Positions 8,235-14,781 of a stretch of DNA of 17,251 nt are shown here, piece after piece. Both the position numbers and the translations under genes were made by a program. Origin of the DNA: Bacillota bacterium. Lineage in GTDB: Bacteria; Bacillota; Bacilli; Paenibacillales; Paenibacillaceae. Where the stretch lies: assembly GCA_023433615.1 (NCBI GenBank), contig JAEZCJ010000098.1, positions 1-17,251 on the forward strand, read 5' to 3'. The notes under the pieces were generated by a model. The model was given only the letters and a program-made list of their open reading frames with translations. It was not told the DNA's origin and made no database searches. Positions within the stretch are counted from its first letter, which is position 1; the number at the start of each line of letters is the position of its first letter.

Positions 8235-8732
8235 ATGACGCTGTTGTACGCAGCTGGAGCTGCCGTCTTGCTAGGGGCTGCGCTTGTGACCGATATCCGG
8301 AAGATGATCATTCCGAACAGGCTGACTATGCCTGCCTTGCTGCTAGGCGCAATCGCGCATCTTGCATGGGACGGAGCTGCCGGTCTGCGGCTGTCAGTCT
8401 TGGGATCCATATGCGGAACAGGCATACTGCTCGCGCTATACCTCATGCGGGCAGTGGGAGCGGGGGACGTGAAGCTGTTCGCTGCGCTCGGCGCTTGGCT
8501 GGGCCCAGCCGCGGCTTCCGAGGTTGCGATGTACGCCGTTATCGCTGCTGGAGGCTATGGTCTCTTGACAGCGCTGACTTGGCGCTTGTTCATGCGTCGA
8601 ATTTGGCTGCGCGCCGGCTGGTGTATCGCGGATGATCCGCAGCATCGTCCGGGCTGGATCGGCAATCGGATCCGAATGCCGTTCATGTTAGCCGTCTGTC
8701 CGGGAGCGGCCGCAATGTGGCTAATGGGTTGA
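8235..8732 (+). CDS. A24-family prepilin peptidase (TadV/CpaA type)
   Basis: The 165-aa integral membrane aspartic peptidase should cleave the Flp1 prepilin and the TadE-like pseudopilins of this operon. The two catalytic aspartates are visible: Asp20 in LVTDIRKMIIPNRLT and Asp78 in GAGDVKLFAALGAWLG. The protein is almost entirely membrane segments. It lacks the N-terminal methyltransferase domain and cysteine motif of PilD-type enzymes, as is usual for the short Tad version. GGAGGAAGGGG at 8214-8224 lies 10 nt before the ATG. It is separated from the upstream gene by 21 nt. The assignment is secure. Confidence 0.93.
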   Translation: MTLLYAAGAAVLLGAALVTDIRKMIIPNRLTMPALLLGAIAHLAWDGAAGLRLSVLGSICGTGILLALYLMRAVGAGDVKLFAALGAWLGPAAASEVAMYAVIAAGGYGLLTALTWRLFMRRIWLRAGWCIADDPQHRPGWIGNRIRMPFMLAVCPGAAAMWLMG

Positions 8733-8781
8733 GCGGCGGCACGAGAGCGCTGTAAGAGAAATGCCGACAGGGGGAGAGAGA

Positions 8782-10425
8782 ATGGAACCGTTCTTAGTAG
8801 ATTTCGCCATGCAGCGCGGGCACGAGATGCTGATCACGAGGGACCCGCCGTTCAAGCGGAGCGATATGGACGAGATCGACCTGAACATGCTGCAGGCGGA
8901 GACGATTCCGAGACTGCTTCGGGTCGACTGGCTGGAAGTAGACGAATGCATCCAGTTCCGATACAGCCTGACAGGCAAGCGGATGCTTGCTCAGCGATTG
9001 GCTGCGCAGCCGCTCCGCATGATGGATTATTACGAGCTGATGCTCGGAGTCATTGAGGCGCTGGATGAGTGCAGGCACTATCTGCTGCGCGAGTGCTGCT
9101 GCTTGTTGGACGAGCGCTATCTATTCGTAGGGGAACGCTGGAGCGATGTTTGGCTCGCCTATGTGCCGCTTCGTGAAGGATGCGCGAGGCAGCCCTACCA
9201 TGAAGCGCTCTTGGGCCTCGCTGCCCGCTGGGGTGCGCGCGTGACGGAAGTGGAAGGCGGAGGGCTGCAGATGGTGCTGAAGCTGCTCGAAGCCCAGGGT
9301 TCTTCACTGACCAGCGTCAGGAATGCCATGTTGGAATGGATGGGATCTCATGCCGGCATCGCGTTGCCGGATGCCTCTGCAGCAATTGAACCAACTGTGG
9401 GGACAGCGCGTCCGAATGCCGGAAGCGGGCAAGCTGGAAGAAGGGGATTCGATGCGGCGATTATGACCAATCCGTTAGCGCGCAAGTCTGGAGATCACGA
9501 CAATGCCGCATTGTCCTTCCGACAGGATCGCGATCGGGTAGGTTCCGTCTTTAAAGAGAAGCCGCGTGCTGCAGAAGCTGGGCAAGCGGAACTCACGGGT
9601 TATCTGGATCGGGAATGGCGAACGGAAGAGGGCAAGCAAGCGGATGCGTCCCGCGCCAAATGGTTATCCGGTGCGCTGACGCTCGTCGTATGCGCATGCT
9701 GCTGGCGATTCGTGTATCTGCCGTCGCCAGGAATGGAGCAGCTGCTCATCTGTACGGGGTTAACGCTGTTATTGCTATGGGGAGTGGTGAAATTGTGGAG
9801 CAAGCTCGGCCGGAATCGGGCGCCGTTACCGATCCTGTCGCTTGAGGATACGCTGCCGGAGCAGAACAGCGAGGGCCTGCTATGGGGGCAGTCCCCATCC
9901 AGCGCGGATGTCGATCCAGGCCGGCAGCGCGCACCGGGTCTAGGTATCAGCGGATTGGATAGCGATCGCGATAGGCGGAACGATAGTTCGGATTCGAGCC
10001 ACCCGATTGGCAGCGCCTACGCACAGGGCAATTGGGAAGCTGCGACCGAAATAGCGGCTGCGTCCGATGAGACGACGCTGCTGAGCGATGCCTCTTCCGG
10101 CGGCAAGGCCCCGGGTGGAGGGACCGTGATGCGGGAGCATCAAGGACAATCGCTCCGCATCGCGCTCCCGATCGGCATCTCGGTTATCGGCAGGTCGGCG
10201 GAAATCTCGCATATCGTCGACACGGCTGAAGGCGTATCGCGTACGCATTTGGAGCTGGAATGGGACGGGCGGCAGGCCAAAGCCCGCGATCTCGCCTCGC
10301 GCAACGGAAGCTTGCTGAACGGAGCTCCGATGGTGCCCTACAAGCTGTATGAGCTCCAGCGCACGGATTGGATCCGGCTGGCAGGGACCGATGGCCCCCG
10401 ATATTCGCTGCACGATACCGACTGA
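8782..10425 (+). CDS. DUF6382-like membrane protein with C-terminal FHA domain
   Basis: The 547-aa product starts at the ATG at 8782, chosen because GGGGGAGAG directly precedes it; an in-frame ATG at 8761 has no such site. The N-terminal ~170 residues carry YSLTGKRMLAQRL and CCLLDERYLFVG motifs typical of DUF6382. Two membrane segments lie at about 294-312 and 320-339, placing both ends on the same, presumably cytoplasmic, side. The C-terminal FHA domain (about 460-547) keeps the key phosphothreonine-binding residues: Gly470-Arg471, Ser486 and His489 in SRTH, and Asn508-Gly509 in NGSLLNG. FHA domains bind phosphothreonine, so this protein may connect the pilus machine to a Ser/Thr kinase, though none is encoded here. 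Its stop abuts the stop of the convergent gene. Residues 345-455 look disordered. Confidence 0.82.
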   Translation: MEPFLVDFAMQRGHEMLITRDPPFKRSDMDEIDLNMLQAETIPRLLRVDWLEVDECIQFRYSLTGKRMLAQRLAAQPLRMMDYYELMLGVIEALDECRHYLLRECCCLLDERYLFVGERWSDVWLAYVPLREGCARQPYHEALLGLAARWGARVTEVEGGGLQMVLKLLEAQGSSLTSVRNAMLEWMGSHAGIALPDASAAIEPTVGTARPNAGSGQAGRRGFDAAIMTNPLARKSGDHDNAALSFRQDRDRVGSVFKEKPRAAEAGQAELTGYLDREWRTEEGKQADASRAKWLSGALTLVVCACCWRFVYLPSPGMEQLLICTGLTLLLLWGVVKLWSKLGRNRAPLPILSLEDTLPEQNSEGLLWGQSPSSADVDPGRQRAPGLGISGLDSDRDRRNDSSDSSHPIGSAYAQGNWEAATEIAAASDETTLLSDASSGGKAPGGGTVMREHQGQSLRIALPIGISVIGRSAEISHIVDTAEGVSRTHLELEWDGRQAKARDLASRNGSLLNGAPMVPYKLYELQRTDWIRLAGTDGPRYSLHDTD

Positions 10426-11337
10426 TCAGCGCGGCTGCTTGCCGACGATGCTGCTAAGCGCGACATCTGCAGTAGGGTAACGGAACGCGAAACCGGCGTC
10501 CAGAGCAGCCAGCGGCAGAACCCGCTGACCCTCTAGGAGCAAGGCAGACATTTCACCGAGAACGGCCTTCATCATGAAGGCAGGCAGAGGGAGCCAATGC
10601 GGCCGCCGCATGGCTTGGCCGATCGCTCTGCCGAACATGTCGTTGGTCATCGGCTCCGGGGCAGAGGCGTTCACGGGGCCGGATATGCCGATATTGTCGA
10701 GACAGAACAGGATCAGACGCACGATGTCGTCGAGATGAATCCAAGACAGCCACTGCCGGCCGCTGCCGACGCGGCCGCCTGCGAAGAGGCGGTACGGCAG
10801 CGCCATCAGCGGGAATGATCCGCCTCGGGCAGCGATGACGAATCCGACGCGAAGCTTCACGAGCCGATCCGTTCGGATGCGATCGGCCGCTGCTTCCCAT
10901 TGGCTGACGACGCCGGCCAGGAAATCCGTCTCCCGCGAAGGGCTGCGCTCGTCGAACGTCTCGGTCATGGACCACCCGTAGCTCGAAATGCCGGAAGCAT
11001 TCACGACGACGCGAAGCGTGCCGGGCAAGTTGGCAGCATAGTCGGCAATCCGCTGCGCGGCGAACAAGCGGGATTGCAGAATTCTCGCCTTAGCGGCGGC
11101 CGTCCATCGCTGGCCCACCGTCTCGCCGGCCAAGTTCACCACTCCGTCTACCGAACCGACGGTTTCCGGATTGCGCGCAAGCTCGTCCCACGTAACGGTC
11201 GAGCCGCCGGCATCAACGCCTGCTCCCCCGTCTGCAGCCCGCCGCGACACGATGATGACCTCGTCACCGCGGTCCCGCAGCGCTTTCACGACGGCGGAGC
11301 CGATGAAGCCTGTCCCGCCGGTTACCAAGTACCGCAT
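10426..11337 (-). CDS. TIGR01777-family NAD(P)-binding epimerase-like protein
   Basis: The 303-aa product is an extended short-chain dehydrogenase (Rossmann) protein. It opens with MRYLVTGGTGFIGSAVV, the GxxGxxG dinucleotide-binding loop. It continues with VDGVVNLAGETV, an ASGISSYG active-site region and a SWIHLDDIVRLI motif, all typical of TIGR01777 (YfcH/YfhF-type) proteins. The C-terminal ~50 residues (LPAFMMKAVLGEMSALLLEGQRV and onward) match the DUF1731 tail. The substrate is unknown. The start at 11337 was chosen over a frame opening 48 codons earlier. An AGAGGAAGTGAG ribosome binding site precedes it, and the longer version would extend through the promoter. A TATAAT with an adjacent dyad lies about 70 bases upstream. 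Confidence 0.9.
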   Translation of the reverse strand: MRYLVTGGTGFIGSAVVKALRDRGDEVIIVSRRAADGGAGVDAGGSTVTWDELARNPETVGSVDGVVNLAGETVGQRWTAAAKARILQSRLFAAQRIADYAANLPGTLRVVVNASGISSYGWSMTETFDERSPSRETDFLAGVVSQWEAAADRIRTDRLVKLRVGFVIAARGGSFPLMALPYRLFAGGRVGSGRQWLSWIHLDDIVRLILFCLDNIGISGPVNASAPEPMTNDMFGRAIGQAMRRPHWLPLPAFMMKAVLGEMSALLLEGQRVLPLAALDAGFAFRYPTADVALSSIVGKQPR

Positions 11338-11407
11338 TCGCTCACTTCCTCTCTCATTTGCTGGCAATGCTCGTGCATCCGATGCCGATGCTGTCGATCC
11401 GTCGGCG

Positions 11408-11438
11408 ATTATAGAGGTAAGGTTGTGATTGACCTTAC
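11408..11438 (-). promoter_or_regulatory. Candidate promoter with operator-like dyad for the epimerase gene
   Basis: On the minus strand a perfect TATAAT (11413 to 11408) lies about 70 nt before the start codon. Immediately upstream is a perfect 7-bp inverted repeat, GTAAGGT-N8-ACCTTAC (11417-11438), filling the space where the -35 region and spacer would be. No good -35 hexamer is present, so an activator or repressor acting at the dyad is plausible. The -10 is seen directly; the regulator is inference. Confidence 0.45.
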
Positions 11439-11454
11439 GGAACCTACGAACGTT

Positions 11455-11700
11455 ATCTAGCGCGATAAAGCGCATTTGCAATTACTTGCGGAACCGAGCG
11501 GCCTTATTGGCGCGAATTCCCGACAGGAAGTCCTGATCCGTCGGCGATAGCGTCATCTCGTTCCGTTATACGGGGAAACGCTCGATTATTCGCAGAATAA
11601 CGTCGCTGTGTTCCGATTGAGCGTAGAGCGTGGAGCGTTATACGTGAGTACGTACTCGCTTGTAAGCTCCAAGACGATTCATGAGTGACCGCAATCGCTA
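11455..11700. repeat. Degenerate repeat-rich intergenic block
   Basis: The gap between the two minus-strand genes (11338-11703, 366 bp) holds no credible gene. Besides the promoter above it contains several small symmetric elements. TTATTC-GCA-GAATAA lies at 11586-11600. An imperfect hairpin at 11632-11670 is capped by the perfect palindrome GAGTACGTACTC (11646-11657). A 14-bp direct repeat GATCCGTCGGCGAT occurs at 11396-11409 and 11535-11548. Variants of a TTCCG(T/A)TTA/GCGTTAT theme recur. The texture resembles the short dispersed intergenic repeats of Paenibacillus genomes, but I cannot confirm copies elsewhere. Confidence 0.35.
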
Positions 11701-11703
11701 TGC

Positions 11704-11732
11704 AAATAAACCGCCTACAGGGCGGTTTATTT
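11704..11732 (-). terminator. Rho-independent terminator of the DUF2621 gene
   Basis: A perfect 12-bp stem AAATAAACCGCC / GGCGGTTTATTT encloses a 5-nt loop. Read on the minus strand the stem ends in a T-rich run. The stop codon of the DUF2621 gene (11727-11729) lies inside the stem. The symmetric A/T flanks mean it could also act on plus-strand transcripts. Confidence 0.8.
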
Positions 11733-12164
11733 GTTCAATAGATGCTTGTAGGGCGAATAGTCGATCCCGTTCTTCTCCAAGAAGGAGGTCAAGCTGTTGT
11801 AGTCGCGCTTGGGCGTTGCCAGAATATAGCCCTCGATGCAGTGTGCGCGAGTCACTTCGGAAGCGCCGCTCTCGATCGCGAGCTGCCCGATCCGGGCTGC
11901 GATCGAATGCTTGGCGATATCGCGGAACGGGCCGGGAACCGGCGATACGAGCTCGTCCAGGAATGCCTTGCTCTCGTCCGTCCACATCGGCCTGCTGCGG
12001 TCTACCCAATAGTTCTGCCAGTCGAGCTTGGACTTGCCGTCCCGCTTCGGCAGCACCTTAAGGAATTTACGAAACATGAAGAACCCGCCGATCGCCATGA
12101 AGACGACCATGACGATGGCCCAGAATAAGATAAAAAACATGAACCCTTCGTTCCATGCACCCAT
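11727..12164 (-). CDS. DUF2621 family membrane protein (YneK-like)
   Basis: The 145-aa product has one N-terminal membrane helix (FMFFILFWAIVMVVFMAIGG, about residues 8-28). A basic FRKFLKVLPKRDGKS segment and a soluble domain of about 100 residues follow. The domain includes KLDWQNYWVD and PVPGPFRDIAKHSIAARIG. The order and length match the DUF2621 family of Bacillales (YneK in B. subtilis, from memory); its function is unknown. A ribosome binding site AGAGGTGA (12178 to 12171) lies 6 nt before the start, and a TATAAT lies at 12190 to 12185. The stop codon sits inside its own terminator stem. The family identification is good; no function can be offered. Confidence 0.85.
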   Translation of the reverse strand: MGAWNEGFMFFILFWAIVMVVFMAIGGFFMFRKFLKVLPKRDGKSKLDWQNYWVDRSRPMWTDESKAFLDELVSPVPGPFRDIAKHSIAARIGQLAIESGASEVTRAHCIEGYILATPKRDYNSLTSFLEKNGIDYSPYKHLLNK

Positions 12165-12184
12165 TCGTGCTCACCTCTGACAGC

Positions 12185-12190
12185 ATTATA
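12185..12190 (-). promoter_or_regulatory. Candidate -10 element for the DUF2621 gene
   Basis: A perfect TATAAT on the minus strand lies 20 nt upstream of the start codon. It implies a very short leader beginning at or near the ribosome binding site. The -35 region at the expected distance is poor (TCGAAT), so this call is tentative. Confidence 0.35.
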
Positions 12191-12233
12191 CCTTATCCGC
12201 GCCGGAAATTCGAGATTCGCAAGAGGCATGCGC

Positions 12234-12288
12234 ACCAATCGCCGCAATCAACGTGATCAACATCTTCCGCGTACCAATCGCCGCAATC
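12234..12288. repeat. 16-bp direct repeat pair
   Basis: ACCAATCGCCGCAATC occurs at 12234-12249 and again at 12273-12288, 39 bp apart start to start. It lies in the divergent gap between the DUF2621 gene and nfo (12165-12572). No function is apparent. Confidence 0.7.
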
Positions 12289-12348
12289 GCCTGAACCGTA
12301 CCGCCCGGAGTGATCCGTTTACTCCCGGATCTCGGCAGAAGTTTCAGC

Positions 12349-12377
12349 TTTTTCGGTGCGTCATAATCTGTTATCAT
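12349..12377 (+). promoter_or_regulatory. Candidate extended -10 promoter for nfo
   Basis: TGTTATCAT (12369-12377) is an extended -10 (TGn plus TATCAT, 5 of 6 to consensus). A weak TTTTTC lies 17 nt upstream as -35. Transcription would begin near 12384, giving a leader of about 190 nt that contains the inverted-repeat element at 12397-12549. Confidence 0.4.
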
Positions 12378-12396
12378 AGATACGATGCCTTTAAGA

Positions 12397-12549
12397 GGTT
12401 GTTCAAAGAGCTCGCTTGTGATCACGAAGCAATTCGAGAGGCCTATTCGACATCGAATCTTGAACGCTTGCGAAATTGAAGCTTATGCTTCCGATGCGCG
12501 TTTCTTACGAAACGCTGGAGGTTCTGACAACCGATCTTTTTGAACAACC
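12397..12549. repeat. Inverted-repeat-bounded structured element in the nfo leader
   Basis: GGTTGTTCAAAGAG (12397-12410) and CTTTTTGAACAACC (12536-12549) are inverted copies matching at 13 of 14 positions, 125 bp apart. The interior holds several further symmetric units. These are GTGATCAC (12418-12425), ATTCGA-CA-TCGAAT (12445-12458), GAAGC-TTAT-GCTTC (12478-12491) and GCGTTTC-TTAC-GAAACGC (12498-12515). It begins just after a likely promoter and ends just before the nfo ribosome binding site. It could be a MITE-like repeat or a structured 5' leader; from memory, similar TTGTTCAAAAAG-bounded blocks recur in Paenibacillus, which is unverified here. Confidence 0.6.
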
Positions 12550-12572
12550 ATTATAAGAGGGGGAATAACCGA

Positions 12573-13703
12573 ATGTTGAAGATCGGTTCGCATGTTTCGC
12601 TATCGGACAAAGGGCTGCTGAATGCCGCGGAAGAAGCGGTATCCTACGGCTCGAGTTCATTCATGATCTACACGGGTGCACCGCAGAATACGAGGCGCAA
12701 GCCGATTGAGGACTTATATATCCCGGAAGGCAAGGAATTAATGAAGGCACATGGCATCGACGAGATCGTCGTGCATGCGCCGTATATTATCAATCTCGGT
12801 TCGTATAAGGAAGATACGTTCGAGCTGGCGGTCCGCTTCCTGCAGGAAGAGATTCGGCGCACGAACAGCATCGGCGTGAAAAATATCGTGCTGCACCCCG
12901 GCGCGTACACGGATAAGGATGCCGAGTACGGCATTGCCCGTATCGCCGAGGGGCTGAACGAGGTGCTGGAGGGCACGAAGGAGACCGAGGTCAATATCGC
13001 GCTCGAGACGATGGCCGGCAAAGGGACGGAGATCGGCCGCTCTTTCGAGGAGCTTGCCGCGATCATCGACAAGGTCCAGAGCAACAACCGCCTGACGGTC
13101 TGCATGGACACCTGCCATATGCATGACGCAGGCTACGACTTGGTCAATGACTTGGACGGCGTGCTCGCCGAGTTCGACCGCATCGTCGGTCTGGATCGCG
13201 TCGCTGTCGTGCACATCAACGATTCGAAGAACCCGCGCGGCGCCGGCAAGGACCGTCACGCGCCGGTCGGCGCAGGCTTCCTGGGCCATGACGCGATCCA
13301 CGGCATCGTGAACCACGAGCTGCTTGCCGGTCGTCCGTTCATTCTCGAGACGCCGTGGATCGGCAAGAACGACAAGACGTCCCGCCCGATGTACGAGACG
13401 GAGATCGCGCTCCTGCGGGGCGATGCGATGGCTCGCTTCGGTCAAGACTTCTTCGATCACGTCGAGCGTCTGCACCACTTCTTCGAGAAGGAGACGATCG
13501 ACCACCGGGGCTACGTGCTCTCGATCTGGGAGACGCTGAAGAACGACGCGAAGGCGAAGAAGGCCGACCCGCGCGAGCCGATGGACAGGCTGTATGACCT
13601 GGTCTTCGAGAATCGCGTGCTGCCGGAGGATCTGACAGAAGAGCATATCAACCAGCGGATCACCGCATGGTTCGCAGGCAAGAAGCTTCTCGCGAACGCG
13701 TAA
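12573..13703 (+). CDS. nfo: Endonuclease IV (AP endonuclease) with long C-terminal extension
   Basis: Endonuclease IV cuts DNA at abasic sites in base excision repair. All nine metal ligands of the TIM-barrel enzyme are present: His68, His108, Glu145, Asp179, His182, His214, Asp227, His229 and Glu259. Their positions nearly coincide with those of the E. coli enzyme. The start at 12573 follows AAGAGGGGG with good spacing; an in-frame ATG at 12540 lies inside the upstream inverted repeat and lacks a ribosome binding site. At 376 aa the protein is about 80-95 residues longer than the usual 280-300. The extra C-terminal part (from about residue 283) has an FFDHVERLHHFF helix, a Lys/Ala-rich linker and a DLTEEHINQRITAWFAG motif. 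The catalytic call is very secure; the tail's job is unknown. The gene purU follows after 53 nt. Confidence 0.95.
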   Translation: MLKIGSHVSLSDKGLLNAAEEAVSYGSSSFMIYTGAPQNTRRKPIEDLYIPEGKELMKAHGIDEIVVHAPYIINLGSYKEDTFELAVRFLQEEIRRTNSIGVKNIVLHPGAYTDKDAEYGIARIAEGLNEVLEGTKETEVNIALETMAGKGTEIGRSFEELAAIIDKVQSNNRLTVCMDTCHMHDAGYDLVNDLDGVLAEFDRIVGLDRVAVVHINDSKNPRGAGKDRHAPVGAGFLGHDAIHGIVNHELLAGRPFILETPWIGKNDKTSRPMYETEIALLRGDAMARFGQDFFDHVERLHHFFEKETIDHRGYVLSIWETLKNDAKAKKADPREPMDRLYDLVFENRVLPEDLTEEHINQRITAWFAGKKLLANA

Positions 13704-13738
13704 CGCGCCGCGGCGGAGAGCTGTATCCCACCATCGAC

Positions 13739-13747
13739 GGAAGGAAG
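13739..13747 (+). promoter_or_regulatory. Ribosome binding site deciding the purU start
   Basis: GGAAGGAAG lies 9 nt before the ATG at 13757. It excludes the longer frame, which opens inside the nfo gene at 13667. Confidence 0.6.
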
Positions 13748-13756
13748 TCTATCCCT

Positions 13757-14656
13757 ATGCAGTCTAACGTGTACCAAGCGCAGCAATCGATGAAGAACGA
13801 CAACAAGAATCGGGCACGCATGCTTATCTCCTGTCCGGACCGGCCAGGGATCGTAGCGGCCGTCTCGCAGTTCCTGTACGAGCACGGCGCCAACATCGTG
13901 CAATCCGACCAATATACGATGGACCCGGAGGGCGGCATGTTCTTCATTCGCTTCGAGTTCGACCTGCAGGAGCTCGATCGCGAGCTTCCGGTGCTCCAGG
14001 AGGACTTCACGCGTGTAGCGGACCGCTTCGAGATGAAGTGGCATACGTTCCGGGCCAGCCGCAAGAAGCGGCTCGCGATTTTCGTGTCCAAAGAGGACCA
14101 TGCGCTGCTTGAGCTGCTCTGGCAGTGGCAGGCAGGCGACCTGGACGCCGAGATCGCGATGGTCATCAGCAACCACCTCGACATGAAAAATCTCGTCGAG
14201 TCGTTCGGGATCCCGTACCACCACATTCCGGTGACGGCAGACACGAAGGCAGAGGCCGAGAAGCAGCAGCTCGAGGCGGTGCAGGGCAAGGCGGATCTCA
14301 TCGTGCTCGCGCGCTACATGCAGATCATCACGCCGAAGTTCATCGAATATTTTCCGAATCGGATCATTAACATTCACCACTCCTTCCTGCCGGCATTCGT
14401 CGGCGGCAAGCCGTATGCCCAAGCGTATAACCGCGGGGTCAAAATCATCGGCGCAACCGCGCACTACGTGACGGAGGAGCTGGACGGCGGACCGATCATC
14501 GAGCAGGACGTGCAGCGCGTCAGCCACCGCGATAACGTGAACGAGCTGAAGCGGATCGGACGGACGATCGAGCGGACCGTGCTGGCACGCGCCGTCAAGT
14601 GGCATATCGAGGATCGGATCATCGTGCATCAGAATAAGACTGTCGTATTCAACTGA
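13757..14656 (+). CDS. purU: Formyltetrahydrofolate deformylase
   Basis: PurU hydrolyses 10-formyltetrahydrofolate to tetrahydrofolate and formate, balancing the one-carbon pool and supplying formate for purine synthesis. The 299-aa product has an N-terminal ACT domain (about residues 20-100, opening with ARMLISCPDRPGIVAAVSQF). The formyltransferase-fold domain follows from about residue 105. The catalytic triad of this fold is visible: Asn205 and His207 in NIHHSFLPAF, and Asp243 in EELDGGPI, with the same 38-residue spacing as in GART. Length and motifs match the family. It probably shares a transcript with nfo, as the 53-nt gap shows no terminator, and a strong terminator follows at 14695. 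The N-terminal ~17 residues before the ACT domain are polar and may be dispensable; an ATG at 13790 is an alternative start. Confidence 0.95.
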   Translation: MQSNVYQAQQSMKNDNKNRARMLISCPDRPGIVAAVSQFLYEHGANIVQSDQYTMDPEGGMFFIRFEFDLQELDRELPVLQEDFTRVADRFEMKWHTFRASRKKRLAIFVSKEDHALLELLWQWQAGDLDAEIAMVISNHLDMKNLVESFGIPYHHIPVTADTKAEAEKQQLEAVQGKADLIVLARYMQIITPKFIEYFPNRIINIHHSFLPAFVGGKPYAQAYNRGVKIIGATAHYVTEELDGGPIIEQDVQRVSHRDNVNELKRIGRTIERTVLARAVKWHIEDRIIVHQNKTVVFN

Positions 14657-14694
14657 TCGATTCGTCGAGCCGATACGACATTCAAGGTATTCCG

Positions 14695-14733
14695 CCGGAC
14701 CGTGCTGGGAGCAGCAGGGTCCGGTTGTTCTTT
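14695..14733 (+). terminator. Rho-independent terminator after purU
   Basis: CCGGACCGTGCTG / CAGCAGGGTCCGG forms a 13-bp stem with one mismatch around a GGAG loop, followed by TTGTTCTTT. It lies 38 nt after the purU stop. Confidence 0.85.
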
Positions 14734-14740
14734 ACCACAG

Positions 14741-14781
14741 TAGAATTTATAGGTTTCGAGCATTCGAAAACCGAAATTCTA
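14741..14781. other. Long imperfect hairpin between purU and tkt
   Basis: TAGAATTT pairs with AAATTCTA, and inside it GGTTTCGA pairs with TCGAAAACC (one bulged A) around a GCAT loop. No T run follows, so it is not an ordinary terminator for the plus strand. It lies in the 352-bp purU-tkt gap (14657-15008), which also holds the purU terminator and the tkt promoter and no gene. Confidence 0.55.

Noticed and set aside
11338..11481. 48-codon N-terminal extension of the epimerase
   Set aside because: It would precede the Rossmann motif that normally opens the protein and would read through the promoter and dyad.
12186..12425. 79-codon minus-strand frame (or 63 codons from an inner ATG) with an IAAIG repeat
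   Set aside because: The repeat in the peptide is just the 16-bp DNA repeat, part of the frame lies in the inverted-repeat element, the only upstream AAAGG is weak, and it ends inside the DUF2621 -10. I do not recognise a protein, so I leave it as non-coding.
11455..12572. Insertion sequence or CRISPR array in the repeat-rich gaps
   Set aside because: No transposase fragment, no target duplications and no regularly spaced identical repeats; only single repeat pairs and hairpins are present.
12738..13646. 302-codon open frame antisense to nfo
   Set aside because: Shadow of the endonuclease IV gene, with no start signal and no recognisable motif.
13511..14629. 372-codon open frame antisense to nfo and purU
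   Set aside because: It spans two confidently identified genes on the opposite strand and its composition is that of a frame shadow.
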